18,971 nt of DNA from Alphaproteobacteria bacterium. GTDB lineage: Bacteria > Pseudomonadota > Alphaproteobacteria > Paracaedibacterales > CAIULA01. Below are positions 7,145-14,232 of this stretch, piece by piece. A program made the translations under genes and the position numbers. The DNA is taken from positions 1 through 18,971 of the forward strand of contig JAIEMR010000123.1 in NCBI GenBank assembly GCA_019751935.1, read 5' to 3'. Position 1 is the stretch's first letter, and the number at the start of each line of letters is the position of its first letter. The notes beneath the pieces were generated by a model that was given only the letters and a program-made list of their open reading frames with translations, was not told the DNA's origin and did no database searches.

Positions 7145-7507
7145 TTAACTTAATTTACTTTGGCATTCAGTCCCTAAATTTTGGTTGCTAAAACTAAGAC
7201 TGTAATTTTTGTCGATACTTAGGTTAGAACAAGTCCCTCTTGGTGTTAAAGGGTTTGTTCTTCCTCTTACCAAAAAAGTTGCTTTACCTCCCATATCTTT
7301 AGGGGTTAGGGTCACTTCAAAATCTTTTGCATTTGCTGGAATAACCACTTCCAGCCAATGTAGGTCTTCACTTAAGGACCCTTCTGCCTGAATATAAACC
7401 GTAAGCTCTTTAGCGTTTTCATTTGTAACCAAAAGCTTACTTGCTAATGCAGTTTCGATGGTCAAAGAAAGAAGAGTGAGAATTAAAAGTAAAGATTTGG
7501 ATTTCAT
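7145..7507 (-). CDS. Small exported protein of unknown function
   Basis: A 120-residue protein I do not recognise. Residues 1-22 form a standard signal peptide (MKSKS, a Leu-rich core, cleavage after ALA at 20-22), so the mature form is about 98 residues and periplasmic or secreted. The mature part looks rich in beta strands (alternating polar/hydrophobic stretches such as KELTVYIQAEG and KATFLVRGR). Two cysteines (C93, C115) could form a disulfide. The open frame reaches 7606, but AAGGAG at 7520-7515 sits 7 nt before the ATG at 7507 and the signal peptide begins there. Two inverted repeats lie upstream (7526-7541 and 7568-7587), hinting at regulated expression. A strong terminator follows. 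Confidence 0.7.
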   Translation of the reverse strand: MKSKSLLLILTLLSLTIETALASKLLVTNENAKELTVYIQAEGSLSEDLHWLEVVIPANAKDFEVTLTPKDMGGKATFLVRGRTNPLTPRGTCSNLSIDKNYSLSFSNQNLGTECQSKLS

Positions 7508-7514
7508 TGTAAAT

Positions 7515-7520
7515 CTCCTT
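7515..7520 (-). promoter_or_regulatory. Ribosome binding site fixing the exported-protein start
   Basis: AAGGAG on the minus strand lies 7 nt before the ATG at 7507. It supports the 120-residue form with an N-terminal signal peptide over a 153-residue form starting at 7606. Confidence 0.8.
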
Positions 7521-7525
7521 AAGAA

Positions 7526-7541
7526 TACAAATTTATTTGTA
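7526..7541. promoter_or_regulatory. Inverted repeat TACAAAT-TT-ATTTGTA
   Basis: Perfect 7-bp arms with a 2-nt spacer lie 5 nt upstream of the SD of the exported-protein gene. In DNA this could be an operator. In RNA a 2-nt loop is too tight without opening a base pair. Confidence 0.4.
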
Positions 7542-7567
7542 CAAAGATAACTTACAAACCCATAATA

Positions 7568-7587
7568 GAGTAATGTCACCATTACTC
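7568..7587. promoter_or_regulatory. Inverted repeat GAGTAATG-TCAC-CATTACTC
   Basis: Perfect 8-bp arms with a 4-nt spacer make a 20-bp dyad 61 bp upstream of the exported-protein ATG, in the region divergent from the HAD gene. Its size and symmetry are typical of an operator for a dimeric regulator. No T run follows on either strand, which argues against a terminator. Confidence 0.5.
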
Positions 7588-7703
7588 GCATTATTAATAC
7601 TCCCATGTTGTTGAAATGTAAAGGCCAAATATTCTGATTGAAAAAACTTGAAAAAAGGATTAGACATTAGGTGAAATCTTATTGACCAAATGATATGAAA
7701 CGC

Positions 7704-7710
7704 AGGAGGT
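7704..7710 (+). promoter_or_regulatory. Ribosome binding site fixing the HAD phosphatase start
   Basis: AGGAGGT lies 5 nt before the ATG at 7716. The earlier in-frame ATG at 7695 would place this SD inside the coding region and has no SD of its own. Confidence 0.85.
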
Positions 7711-7715
7711 CTATT

Positions 7716-8408
7716 ATGGAAAACTCTGAATTCTTCCCTACAATTAAAGCTATTATTTTTGACTGCGATGGCGTTTTGCTTGATTCAGAAGAAATAGGCG
7801 GGCGTATTGAAGTGAGTGCCTTGAAAAAGCTGGGTATTTCTATAGAAGAAGGGGAATATAATAAGAGATTTTCTGGTGTTACGACAATGGATGCGCTTCA
7901 GACCGTCACAAAAGAATCTGGTGTTTTTATTAGTGATGCCCAGATTAATGAAATTGAAGATGAAATTACAAAATCTTTAGAAAAAGAAGTGAAAGTCATC
8001 CCTCATGTGGCTGAAACTCTACAAGCAATCCGTTTGCCAAAAGCTGTAGCTTCAAATAGCCATTTCCCTCGGTTGCTAAAGCTTCTTAATTCGCGCCACT
8101 TAGATCAGTATTTTGATGATTGTATTTTCAGCGCGGATATGGTGAGTAGGCCTAAACCCTACCCTGATCTTTATCAATTTGTTGCAAAAAAAATGGGAGT
8201 TTTGCCATCTGAATGCTTAGTCATCGAAGATAGCCCCATAGGAGCACGAGCAGCTCATGAAGCAGGGATGAAAGTCTTAGGATTTATTGGAACTGCGCAA
8301 AGTCAAAAGATTTCAGATAAAAGTTTTTTCGAGGCAGGAGTCGATATTATGTTTAATGACATGCTGCAGTTGCCAGAATTAATTCAGCTAGAAAATCGCT
8401 GCCATTAA
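7716..8408 (+). CDS. HAD-IA family phosphatase (YieH/beta-PGM-like)
   Basis: A 230-residue HAD-superfamily hydrolase with a helical cap after motif I. Motif I is IIFDCDGVLLDSE, with nucleophile D16 and acid/base D18. Motif II is S113 in VASNSH, motif III K147 in RPKPYPDLY, motif IV E171/D172 in VIEDSPIGARAA. The order and the early cap place it in the subfamily of beta-phosphoglucomutase and sugar-phosphate phosphatases. The cap start (KRFSGVTTMDAL) recalls E. coli YieH, a 6-phosphogluconate phosphatase. The substrate is not fixed by sequence. The longer start at 7695 is rejected because AGGAGGT sits 5 nt before ATG 7716. Confidence 0.85.
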   Translation: MENSEFFPTIKAIIFDCDGVLLDSEEIGGRIEVSALKKLGISIEEGEYNKRFSGVTTMDALQTVTKESGVFISDAQINEIEDEITKSLEKEVKVIPHVAETLQAIRLPKAVASNSHFPRLLKLLNSRHLDQYFDDCIFSADMVSRPKPYPDLYQFVAKKMGVLPSECLVIEDSPIGARAAHEAGMKVLGFIGTAQSQKISDKSFFEAGVDIMFNDMLQLPELIQLENRCH

Positions 8409-8463
8409 GAACCTCTGAGTTTACATTTTGTTAATTATTTTTGTCACATGATGATATTAGAAG

Positions 8464-8664
8464 GTGATTATTTTTGTCTATAACACAATGCTTATTGATC
8501 CGCTTCGTAAAATAAGTGCCATTTGCCGTGATAAGGCAAATGGTAAGAAAACTACATTTCAAGAATTCACCTCAACACCCAATGAGATAGGAATGCTGGC
8601 GCAAATATTAGAAAAGTTATTTGAAGCTTTAGATAAGCTGCCAAAAGATAAAGGCAAGAAATAA
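8464..8664 (+). pseudogene. HAMP-domain remnant with broken transmembrane segment
   Basis: The 66-codon frame from GTG 8464 encodes an almost complete HAMP linker: LIDPLRKISAICRDKANGK, then EIGMLAQILEKLFEALDKL. In intact receptors HAMP directly follows a membrane helix; here only about nine hydrophobic residues precede it. The same frame upstream reads VYILLIIFV (8419-8445), then meets three stops before GTG 8464. A 12-bp direct repeat (ATTATTTTTGTC, 8434-8445 and 8467-8478) flanks the stops. Deleting one 33-bp period would join the hydrophobic stretch to HAMP without a stop. No output domain follows. It is most likely a leftover of a chemoreceptor or sensor gene, but a small expressed HAMP protein cannot be excluded. 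Confidence 0.5.
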
Positions 8665-8746
8665 ACAGATTTGGGCTTGAATCCTTTCGCCGCATCAGTC
8701 ATTACTATAGCTAAAGTGAAATACTCTAATGACGATATGAGGATAT

Positions 8747-9556
8747 ATGACGAATTTGATGAAGGGTAAACGAGGCGTAATCATGGGCCTTGCTAACGAT
8801 CATTCTCTAGCGTGGGGAATCAGTAAAGCATTGGCGGATCAAGGCGCTGAATTGGCATTTACTTACCAAACGGACTCTCTTTTAAAGCGTATAGAGCCTT
8901 TAGCTGCTCAGCTCAAGTCTAATCCTAATCACTTATTTCAATGTGATGTGAGTCAGCCAGGACAAGTAGCGGAGGCTTTTCATAAGATTGGTCGGAACTG
9001 GGATTCAATTGATTTTGTTCTACATTCATTGGCTTATTCCGATAAAGAAGAGCTCAAAGGAAAATACGTTGCAACTTCAAAAGCTAACTTTTTGAATTCA
9101 TTGGATATCTCCTGTTATTCATTTACAGAAGTTTGCCGCGAAGCCTCTAAATTAATGCCAAATGGTGGGTCTCTTTTGACGTTGACCTATTACGGGGCAG
9201 AACGTGTTATGCCACATTACAATGTGATGGGCGTTGCAAAAGCAGCGTTGGAGGCTAGTGTGCGTTACCTTGCTGTTGATTTAGGCGGAGATAACATTCG
9301 TGTCAATGCTCTTTCAGCAGGTCCGGCAAAAACTTTAGCTTCGTCAGGCATTGGTGATTTCCGTTATATTCTTAAATGGAATCAATACAATTCCCCGTTA
9401 AAGCGCAATATTACGTTAGAGGATGTGGGCGGAGCTGGTTTATATCTTTTGAGCCAATTATCCAGTGGAGTCACAGGTGAAGTGCATCACGTTGATGCGG
9501 GATATCACGTTGTCGGTATGAAAGCAGTTGATGCGCCAGATATTGCAGTGGTGTAA
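8747..9556 (+). CDS. fabI: Enoyl-ACP reductase (NADH) FabI
   Basis: A 269-residue divergent short-chain dehydrogenase that reduces trans-2-enoyl-ACP in the last step of type II fatty-acid elongation. It shows the FabI-type nucleotide site (GKRGVIMGLANDHSLAWGI, residues 7-25), catalytic Tyr158 with Lys165 in YNVMGVAKAA (YxxxxxxK spacing), the additional Tyr148, and GPAKTLAS near 192-199. The loop LAYSDKEELKG has Ala where E. coli has Gly93; this HSxAxSDKEEL form looks normal for alphaproteobacteria. ATG 8747 has GAGGA close upstream (3 nt), and residues 1-8 match the usual family N-terminus, so it is preferred over ATG 8759. No other fab gene is adjacent. A G/C hairpin follows. Confidence 0.95.
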   Translation: MTNLMKGKRGVIMGLANDHSLAWGISKALADQGAELAFTYQTDSLLKRIEPLAAQLKSNPNHLFQCDVSQPGQVAEAFHKIGRNWDSIDFVLHSLAYSDKEELKGKYVATSKANFLNSLDISCYSFTEVCREASKLMPNGGSLLTLTYYGAERVMPHYNVMGVAKAALEASVRYLAVDLGGDNIRVNALSAGPAKTLASSGIGDFRYILKWNQYNSPLKRNITLEDVGGAGLYLLSQLSSGVTGEVHHVDAGYHVVGMKAVDAPDIAVV

Positions 9557-9565
9557 CTAAAATAA

Positions 9566-9597
9566 AATAGGGGGGGCTTTTAATAAGTACCCCTATT
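9566..9597 (+). terminator. Hairpin after fabI
   Basis: AATAGGGG (9566-9573) pairs with CCCCTATT (9590-9597) around a 16-nt loop, starting 9 nt after the fabI stop. No T run follows, so it is at best a weak intrinsic terminator or a 3'-end stabilising structure. Confidence 0.45.
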
Positions 9598-9626
9598 AAA
9601 TCTATCCTTCCAAAATTTAAAAACAC

Positions 9627-9655
9627 TTGACATTTTTAAAATAAAATGCTGCAAT
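9627..9655 (+). promoter_or_regulatory. Sigma-70 type promoter for APC permease gene
   Basis: A perfect TTGACA (9627-9632) is followed after 17 nt by TGCAAT (9650-9655, four of six consensus positions). The spacer is AT-rich. The predicted transcript would begin near 9662, leaving a leader of about 150 nt before the permease ATG. Confidence 0.6.
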
Positions 9656-9682
9656 TAAAGTGAAATTTATAAGGTTTAAAAA

Positions 9683-9733
9683 ATGCATTTTAGTTCCTTT
9701 ACAAAATCTTCTTCCTTCCGAAAGGCCCCCTAG
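9683..9733 (+). CDS. Candidate 16-residue leader peptide
   Basis: ATG 9683 has AAGG 8 nt upstream and encodes MHFSSFTKSSSFRKAP, ending at TAG 9731-9733. It lies between the predicted promoter and the amino-acid permease. Five of 16 residues are Ser and three are Phe. The stop codon sits inside a GC-rich inverted repeat (9722-9741). This layout recalls leader peptides that couple amino-acid supply to downstream expression, but no classical terminator with a T run is seen, and a short ORF with an SD can arise by chance. Confidence 0.4.
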   Translation: MHFSSFTKSSSFRKAP

Positions 9734-9741
9734 GGCGCCTT
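9722..9741 (+). promoter_or_regulatory. GC-rich inverted repeat in APC permease leader
   Basis: AAGGC (9722-9726) and GCCTT (9737-9741) flank a C/C mismatch and the palindrome CCCTAGGG (9728-9735). It stands out in an AT-rich leader and covers the stop codon of the candidate leader peptide. As RNA it would have a tight loop. Confidence 0.4.
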
Positions 9742-9812
9742 CATATCCTCTATCATTATTTATCGTTCAATATTTTCACCTTCAAGTATTAAGTCGTTAG
9801 AGGATTTTTAAA

Positions 9813-11129
9813 ATGTCTCGTAAAATGGGTTTCTGGTCTGTTTTTGCACTGGTTACTGGTAGCCAGATTGGAACGGGCGTATTTATGTTGCCATCCAGTT
9901 TAGCTCCTTATGGAATATCAAGTTTATATGGATGGGTACTTTCATCTTTGGGTGCGATTGCGCTTGCACTTGTTTTTGCTTCATTATGCTCACAATTTCC
10001 CAAAACAGGGGGACCTCATGTTTATGTAAAAAATGCATTTGGTAAACCGGCGGCATTTTTTACAGGTTGGACCTATTGGATTATCTCATGGGTCAGCACA
10101 ACGGCTGTGATTGTTTCAAGTGTAGGCTATCTTTCTTCTTTGATTGGTAATCATTCACAAGGCTTTAGCTTGATGCTCGAATTTGGGCTTTTGTTTATTA
10201 TTACATTTATCAATCTAAGGGGCGTTAAAACGGCAGGAAATGCTGAATTCTTTTTAACTTTTTTGAAATTTATTCCCTTAATCATTATGCCATTTGCAGC
10301 TATTTTTATGTTTAATATGGATAGTTTTGTGGTGGATAAAAGCATATCTGTCTTACCAACTTCTCAAGTTCTCTCGCAAGTTGCTTTACTGACTTTATGG
10401 GGTTTTATCGGCGTTGAGTCTGCAACGACACCTGCGGGTTCTATTGAAAATCCTGAGAAAACAATTCCAAGAGCAATTGTCTTAGGAACAAGCTGTGTTG
10501 CCATCCTTTATATTTTTAATAGTATCGGCGTTATGGGCTTAATTCCTGGTGATGTTTTAATGCATTCAAAAGCGCCTTATGTCGACGTTGCACAAATTGT
10601 TTTTGGAGGGCATTGGCACCTGGTGATTTCAGTTATTGCTTCAATTGTATGTATTGGAACACTGAATGCATGGGTTCTAACCAGTGGTCAAATTGCACTT
10701 GGACTTGCTGAAGATGGTTTTGTTCCAAGTTTTTTTGGGCAAAAAAATAAAAATGATGCACCGTTTGGTAGTCTTTTGGTTAGCTGCGGGGGAATCATTC
10801 CTTTACTTGTTCTTACCTCCAATGAAAGTATTGCTGGGCAAATCACATCTATTATTGATTTTTCGGTTGTTGCTTTCTTGTTTGTGTATTTAATAAGCTG
10901 CGTCTCATTTTTTAAATTACTGATAGCTAAAAAAGAAAAACAAAAACCATTTTTATGGTTCTTTGGATTTATAGCGACTGCTTTTTGCGTTTGGGTGATT
11001 TACGAAACGCCGCTTAGAACATTGATGATTGCGGGTTTATTTACCTTAAGTGGTTTGCCTCTTTATCTCTTTTGGTATCGTCCTAGAGAAAAGACAACTG
11101 GCTATGCGAACAAAGGGGTCGTTGCTTAG
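9813..11129 (+). CDS. APC-family amino-acid permease (AdiC/PotE-like)
   Basis: A 438-residue inner-membrane transporter with about 12 membrane helices. TM1 carries the unwound substrate motif GSQIGTGVFMLP (16-27), and TM6 has LTLWGFIGVESATTPAG (W196, E202), followed by NPEKTIPRAI. This pattern is typical of the AdiC/PotE/CadB branch of amino-acid/amine exchangers and of related uptake permeases. The substrate cannot be fixed. ATG 9813 has AGAGGA 8 nt upstream. No decarboxylase gene, the usual partner of acid-resistance antiporters, is nearby, so nutrient uptake is more likely (inference). The last codons overlap the stop of convergent recJ by 4 nt. Confidence 0.85.
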   Translation: MSRKMGFWSVFALVTGSQIGTGVFMLPSSLAPYGISSLYGWVLSSLGAIALALVFASLCSQFPKTGGPHVYVKNAFGKPAAFFTGWTYWIISWVSTTAVIVSSVGYLSSLIGNHSQGFSLMLEFGLLFIITFINLRGVKTAGNAEFFLTFLKFIPLIIMPFAAIFMFNMDSFVVDKSISVLPTSQVLSQVALLTLWGFIGVESATTPAGSIENPEKTIPRAIVLGTSCVAILYIFNSIGVMGLIPGDVLMHSKAPYVDVAQIVFGGHWHLVISVIASIVCIGTLNAWVLTSGQIALGLAEDGFVPSFFGQKNKNDAPFGSLLVSCGGIIPLLVLTSNESIAGQITSIIDFSVVAFLFVYLISCVSFFKLLIAKKEKQKPFLWFFGFIATAFCVWVIYETPLRTLMIAGLFTLSGLPLYLFWYRPREKTTGYANKGVVA

Positions 11130-12889
11130 ACAGCCATCGCGTCTTCAATTGTAAACGAGACATTTTTTGATCCTTGCCAGGAATCGAGCTTTAAGGTTCC
11201 TGCAACTTGAATTCGCTCACCTTTTGTTTCCTCTAGATACATTCCTAAAGGGGTGTCTTTTGCACGAAAGGCCATCGCTTTTAGACGATTTCCAGCTTCA
11301 TCAGCAAGCTGGCAGCGCAAGTGGTTTTCTCCAACAGTGTCTATATAAGCAACACGAACCTGATTAAAGGCAAATTTAGGAGACGCATTGCCGCTGCCAA
11401 ATGGCTCTAAGCAACCAATTGTTTCCAGCAGATCTTCGGTTGCAGCGCTGATCGATAAATATCCATCTAGTTTAAGTGTTGGCGTTATCTCACTGATTTG
11501 CTTACCAAGATGGTTGTTTAAAAAGGTATGAAATAAATCATATTTATCTCGGTGGACGGTAAAGCCAGCCGCCATTGCGTGCCCTCCGCCTTTTTCAAGA
11601 AGGGATTGATGCACGGCAATATGCATGGCAGCTCCTAATTCAACGCCTGTAATGGAACGCCCCGATCCCTTACCAATCCCGTTTTCAAACCCAACCACGC
11701 AAGCAGGGCGATTATAACGTTCCTTCAAACGGCTAGCGACAATACCAATGACACCTGGATGCCAACCTTCCTCTCCTACTAAAAGAACAGGATGGTTATG
11801 CAGAGACCGCGCCTCTATTTGCCCGGTGGCTTCTTCCAAGACTTGTTTTTCAATCTCTTGGCGCTGGAGGTTAAATTGATTGAGACTATTTGCAATTTTC
11901 TGTGCTTCCATTTTGTCATCGGTTGTGAGCAAAAGACTGCCTAAATTAGCTTGTCCTACGCGACCACCAGCATTAATACGGGGACCCAAGATAAAACCAA
12001 GATGATAAGTTGAAATGGCTTCATTAACGCCTGAAATATCTGACAGAATAGAAAGTCCTAGATTCTGACGGCCTTTTAAAACTTTAAGGCCTTGAGTGAC
12101 AAAGGCACGGTTGAGTCCTACAAGCGGCATAACATCACAAACAGTTCCAAGGGCGACAAGATCCAAATATTGGAGTAAGTCAGGTTCAGATTTATCTTTA
12201 AACCAACCTTTTTCTCGAAGTGTCCGTTGCAGGGCAATTAAGAATAAAAACGAAACGCCGGCTGCACATAAATGACGAAGGTACCCATAATTTCCAAGAT
12301 CTTGGTCAAGGCGATTGGGGTTAACAATGCCGATAGTTTTGGGCAGAGCAGGCTGAGCAGTATGATGATCTAAAATAATGACATCTAACCCCAAAGAATG
12401 AGCATGTTCTAAGGGCTCAAATGCTGTTGTTCCAGAGTCAACCATAAGGACAAGCCTTTGTCCTTGCCGATAAAGCAATTCAAGAGCTTCTTTATTTGCG
12501 CCATATCCTTCTTCGATTCTATCTGGGATATAAAGCTGAATGGGATAACCAATGTCTTTAAAATAACGGCGCAAAAGAGCGGAGGAGGTGGCTCCATCTA
12601 CGTCATAGTCACCATAAACGACAATTGGCTGTTTTGCTTCAATCGCCTTTATTGTACGTTCGATTGCCTTGTCCATATCTAATAAAAGAGAGGGATCAGG
12701 AAGCAATTCACGCAATGTAGGTCTTAAATAATTATCTGCTGTTTCAAGCGTGACCCCACGATTTACAAGCAATCTTGTTACTATTTCAGGTAAGTTATAT
12801 TGCTGCGCTAGCCCCAGCACTGTGCGTTCATCTGGGGCTTTCAGATGCCAGAGTTTGCCGGTGGCTGATAAAGGGGATTCTTTACTCAT
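11126..12889 (-). CDS. recJ: Single-stranded-DNA-specific exonuclease RecJ
   Basis: A 587-residue 5'-3' ssDNA exonuclease acting in recombination, mismatch and base-excision repair. DHH-family motifs appear in order: VVYGDYDVDGATSS (about 90-103), MVDSGTTA (about 149-156), IILDHHTA (about 171-178, the DHH motif), then VALGTVCDVMPLVG. The DHHA1 domain has GKGSGRSI and the glycine-rich GGGHAMAAGF. The C-terminal OB region is present, so length is normal. The frame can be extended to a TTG at 12898, but ATG 12889 overlaps the tpiA stop as ATGA, the usual sign of translational coupling, and is preferred. It is the last gene of the minus-strand operon. Confidence 0.93.
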   Translation of the reverse strand: MSKESPLSATGKLWHLKAPDERTVLGLAQQYNLPEIVTRLLVNRGVTLETADNYLRPTLRELLPDPSLLLDMDKAIERTIKAIEAKQPIVVYGDYDVDGATSSALLRRYFKDIGYPIQLYIPDRIEEGYGANKEALELLYRQGQRLVLMVDSGTTAFEPLEHAHSLGLDVIILDHHTAQPALPKTIGIVNPNRLDQDLGNYGYLRHLCAAGVSFLFLIALQRTLREKGWFKDKSEPDLLQYLDLVALGTVCDVMPLVGLNRAFVTQGLKVLKGRQNLGLSILSDISGVNEAISTYHLGFILGPRINAGGRVGQANLGSLLLTTDDKMEAQKIANSLNQFNLQRQEIEKQVLEEATGQIEARSLHNHPVLLVGEEGWHPGVIGIVASRLKERYNRPACVVGFENGIGKGSGRSITGVELGAAMHIAVHQSLLEKGGGHAMAAGFTVHRDKYDLFHTFLNNHLGKQISEITPTLKLDGYLSISAATEDLLETIGCLEPFGSGNASPKFAFNQVRVAYIDTVGENHLRCQLADEAGNRLKAMAFRAKDTPLGMYLEETKGERIQVAGTLKLDSWQGSKNVSFTIEDAMAV

Positions 12890-13596
12890 TGACCACAAAG
12901 CATACGACCAAAGTCTTGTTTTTTAAGACTCGCGCCGCCCACTAAAACACCATCGACATCACTTAAAGATATAATTTCTTTGCAATTTTCCGCAGTAACT
13001 GATCCTCCATAAAGTAGGGGAATTCCAGATCCAACCAATTTTCGAAGAAAGCCATGAACCTCTTCAATATCTTTTAAGGATGCTGCTTTTCCAGTGCCAA
13101 TTGCCCATACAGGCTCATAGGCAACCAGGAAATCTCTAGATGAATTAGGCAAACAAGCTTCGATTTGTGTTTGTAAAATCTCAAGGGTAACACCTTGTTC
13201 TCTCTCTCCTAGATTTTCACCAACACAGATAACTGGTTTTAATCCCGAAGAGATGGCCGTTTCTGCCTTAGCCTTTATGAGATCATTGTTTTCACCATGG
13301 TACTGGCGGCGTTCAGAATGACCGATAATCACATACGAGCATCCAGTTTCCTTTACGTGATCTGCGCTTATATTTCCTGTAAAAGCGCCGGTAAGTTTTT
13401 GATGACAATCTTGCGCACCCAAACTGACTTTGGAAGAGTGGATACTTTTGTTAGCCTCAGTTAAAAGGGTAAAGGGCGGGCAGATCACAAGGTTATGAAC
13501 CAAACTCAGACTTTGCCAATACGACAAACATTCTTTTAAAAAAGTTGCCGTTCCATTCATTTTCCAATTGCCTGCGATAATTTTAGAAGATGTCAT
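12886..13596 (-). CDS. tpiA: Triose-phosphate isomerase
   Basis: A 236-residue TIM-barrel enzyme that interconverts dihydroxyacetone phosphate and glyceraldehyde 3-phosphate. Substrate residues N10 and K12 are in AGNWKMNG, catalytic H93 in IIGHSERR, catalytic E161 in AYEPVWAIGTGKAA, and the phosphate-binding loop is at LLYGGSV (about 194-200). All needed residues are present. The protein is slightly shorter than the usual 250 or so. It lies between the SCO1/SenC gene (6-bp gap) and recJ (ATGA overlap), so it is in the middle of a mixed operon. The SD is weak (AAGAG), consistent with coupling to the upstream gene. Confidence 0.95.
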   Translation of the reverse strand: MTSSKIIAGNWKMNGTATFLKECLSYWQSLSLVHNLVICPPFTLLTEANKSIHSSKVSLGAQDCHQKLTGAFTGNISADHVKETGCSYVIIGHSERRQYHGENNDLIKAKAETAISSGLKPVICVGENLGEREQGVTLEILQTQIEACLPNSSRDFLVAYEPVWAIGTGKAASLKDIEEVHGFLRKLVGSGIPLLYGGSVTAENCKEIISLSDVDGVLVGGASLKKQDFGRMLCGQ

Positions 13597-13602
13597 CGTT
13601 TG

Positions 13603-14232
13603 TTACTCTTGTTTATGAATAAGATATTTTAGAATGGCCCAGCTAAGTTTTTCAGGAGGTGTGCTGTGCGGAAAATATTCAAGGAATTTTCCGTTCTGGT
13701 CCATTAAATAAATAAGTGTGCTGTGATCAATAAGATAATCTGATGAACTTGGTCCCTCATCAGACTTAGCGGCATAAACTTTATAGAGCTTTGAAATGAC
13801 TTTAATTTCATCTTCTGTTCCGGTTAGCATAATGAAATTGGGATGAAAATTACTGGCATAAATTTTAAGATGATCACTTGTGTCACGTTTAGGATCTACA
13901 GTTACAAATATGGGAACAATTTGCTCGCGGTCGCGCTTTAATAAATTTAATGCGCCTGTTATGTTTTGAAGGCCCGTTGGGCAAATATCGGGGCAAAAAC
14001 TATAGCCAAAATAAATCAGCATAAACTTGCCTTTAAATTCCTGGCTATCTCGTTTTTCTCCGTATTGATCGGTTAAAACAAAAGGTCCTCCAAGTTCAGC
14101 TTCGCCGCTGGAGGGTTTATCTTGAACATAAGAGATAGGAGTATTTTTTAATTGATACAAAATTATGGATACACAAGCGAGACTTGTGAGTGCAAACATT
14201 AAAATATAACGATGATAAGGTTTAATTTTCAT
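13603..14232 (-). CDS. SCO1/SenC family copper chaperone
   Basis: A 209-residue thioredoxin-fold protein anchored by one N-terminal helix (about 9-27) with its domain in the periplasm. The copper ligands are present: C80 and C84 in FCPDICP, and H170 in LIDHSTLIY. Also typical are FVLTDQYGE, FVTVDPKRDT and LTGTEDEI. Such proteins deliver copper to, or reduce thiols of, the CuA site of cytochrome c oxidase. The gene overlaps the metal ABC permease gene by 11 bp, linking it to metal supply. No cytochrome oxidase gene is visible here. Confidence 0.9.
   Translation of the reverse strand: MKIKPYHRYILMFALTSLACVSIILYQLKNTPISYVQDKPSSGEAELGGPFVLTDQYGEKRDSQEFKGKFMLIYFGYSFCPDICPTGLQNITGALNLLKRDREQIVPIFVTVDPKRDTSDHLKIYASNFHPNFIMLTGTEDEIKVISKLYKVYAAKSDEGPSSSDYLIDHSTLIYLMDQNGKFLEYFPHSTPPEKLSWAILKYLIHKQE

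Noticed and set aside
7508..7606. Longer start for the exported protein
   Set aside because: The extra 33 residues cover both upstream dyads and would bury the signal peptide; AAGGAG marks the start at 7507.
8747..9556. FabI Ala in place of E. coli Gly93 as a sign of triclosan resistance
   Set aside because: The surrounding SDKEEL loop appears to be the normal alphaproteobacterial form, so this is lineage variation rather than a resistance change.
12890..12898. TTG start for recJ
   Set aside because: It adds three residues with no SD; ATG 12889 makes the standard ATGA overlap with the tpiA stop.
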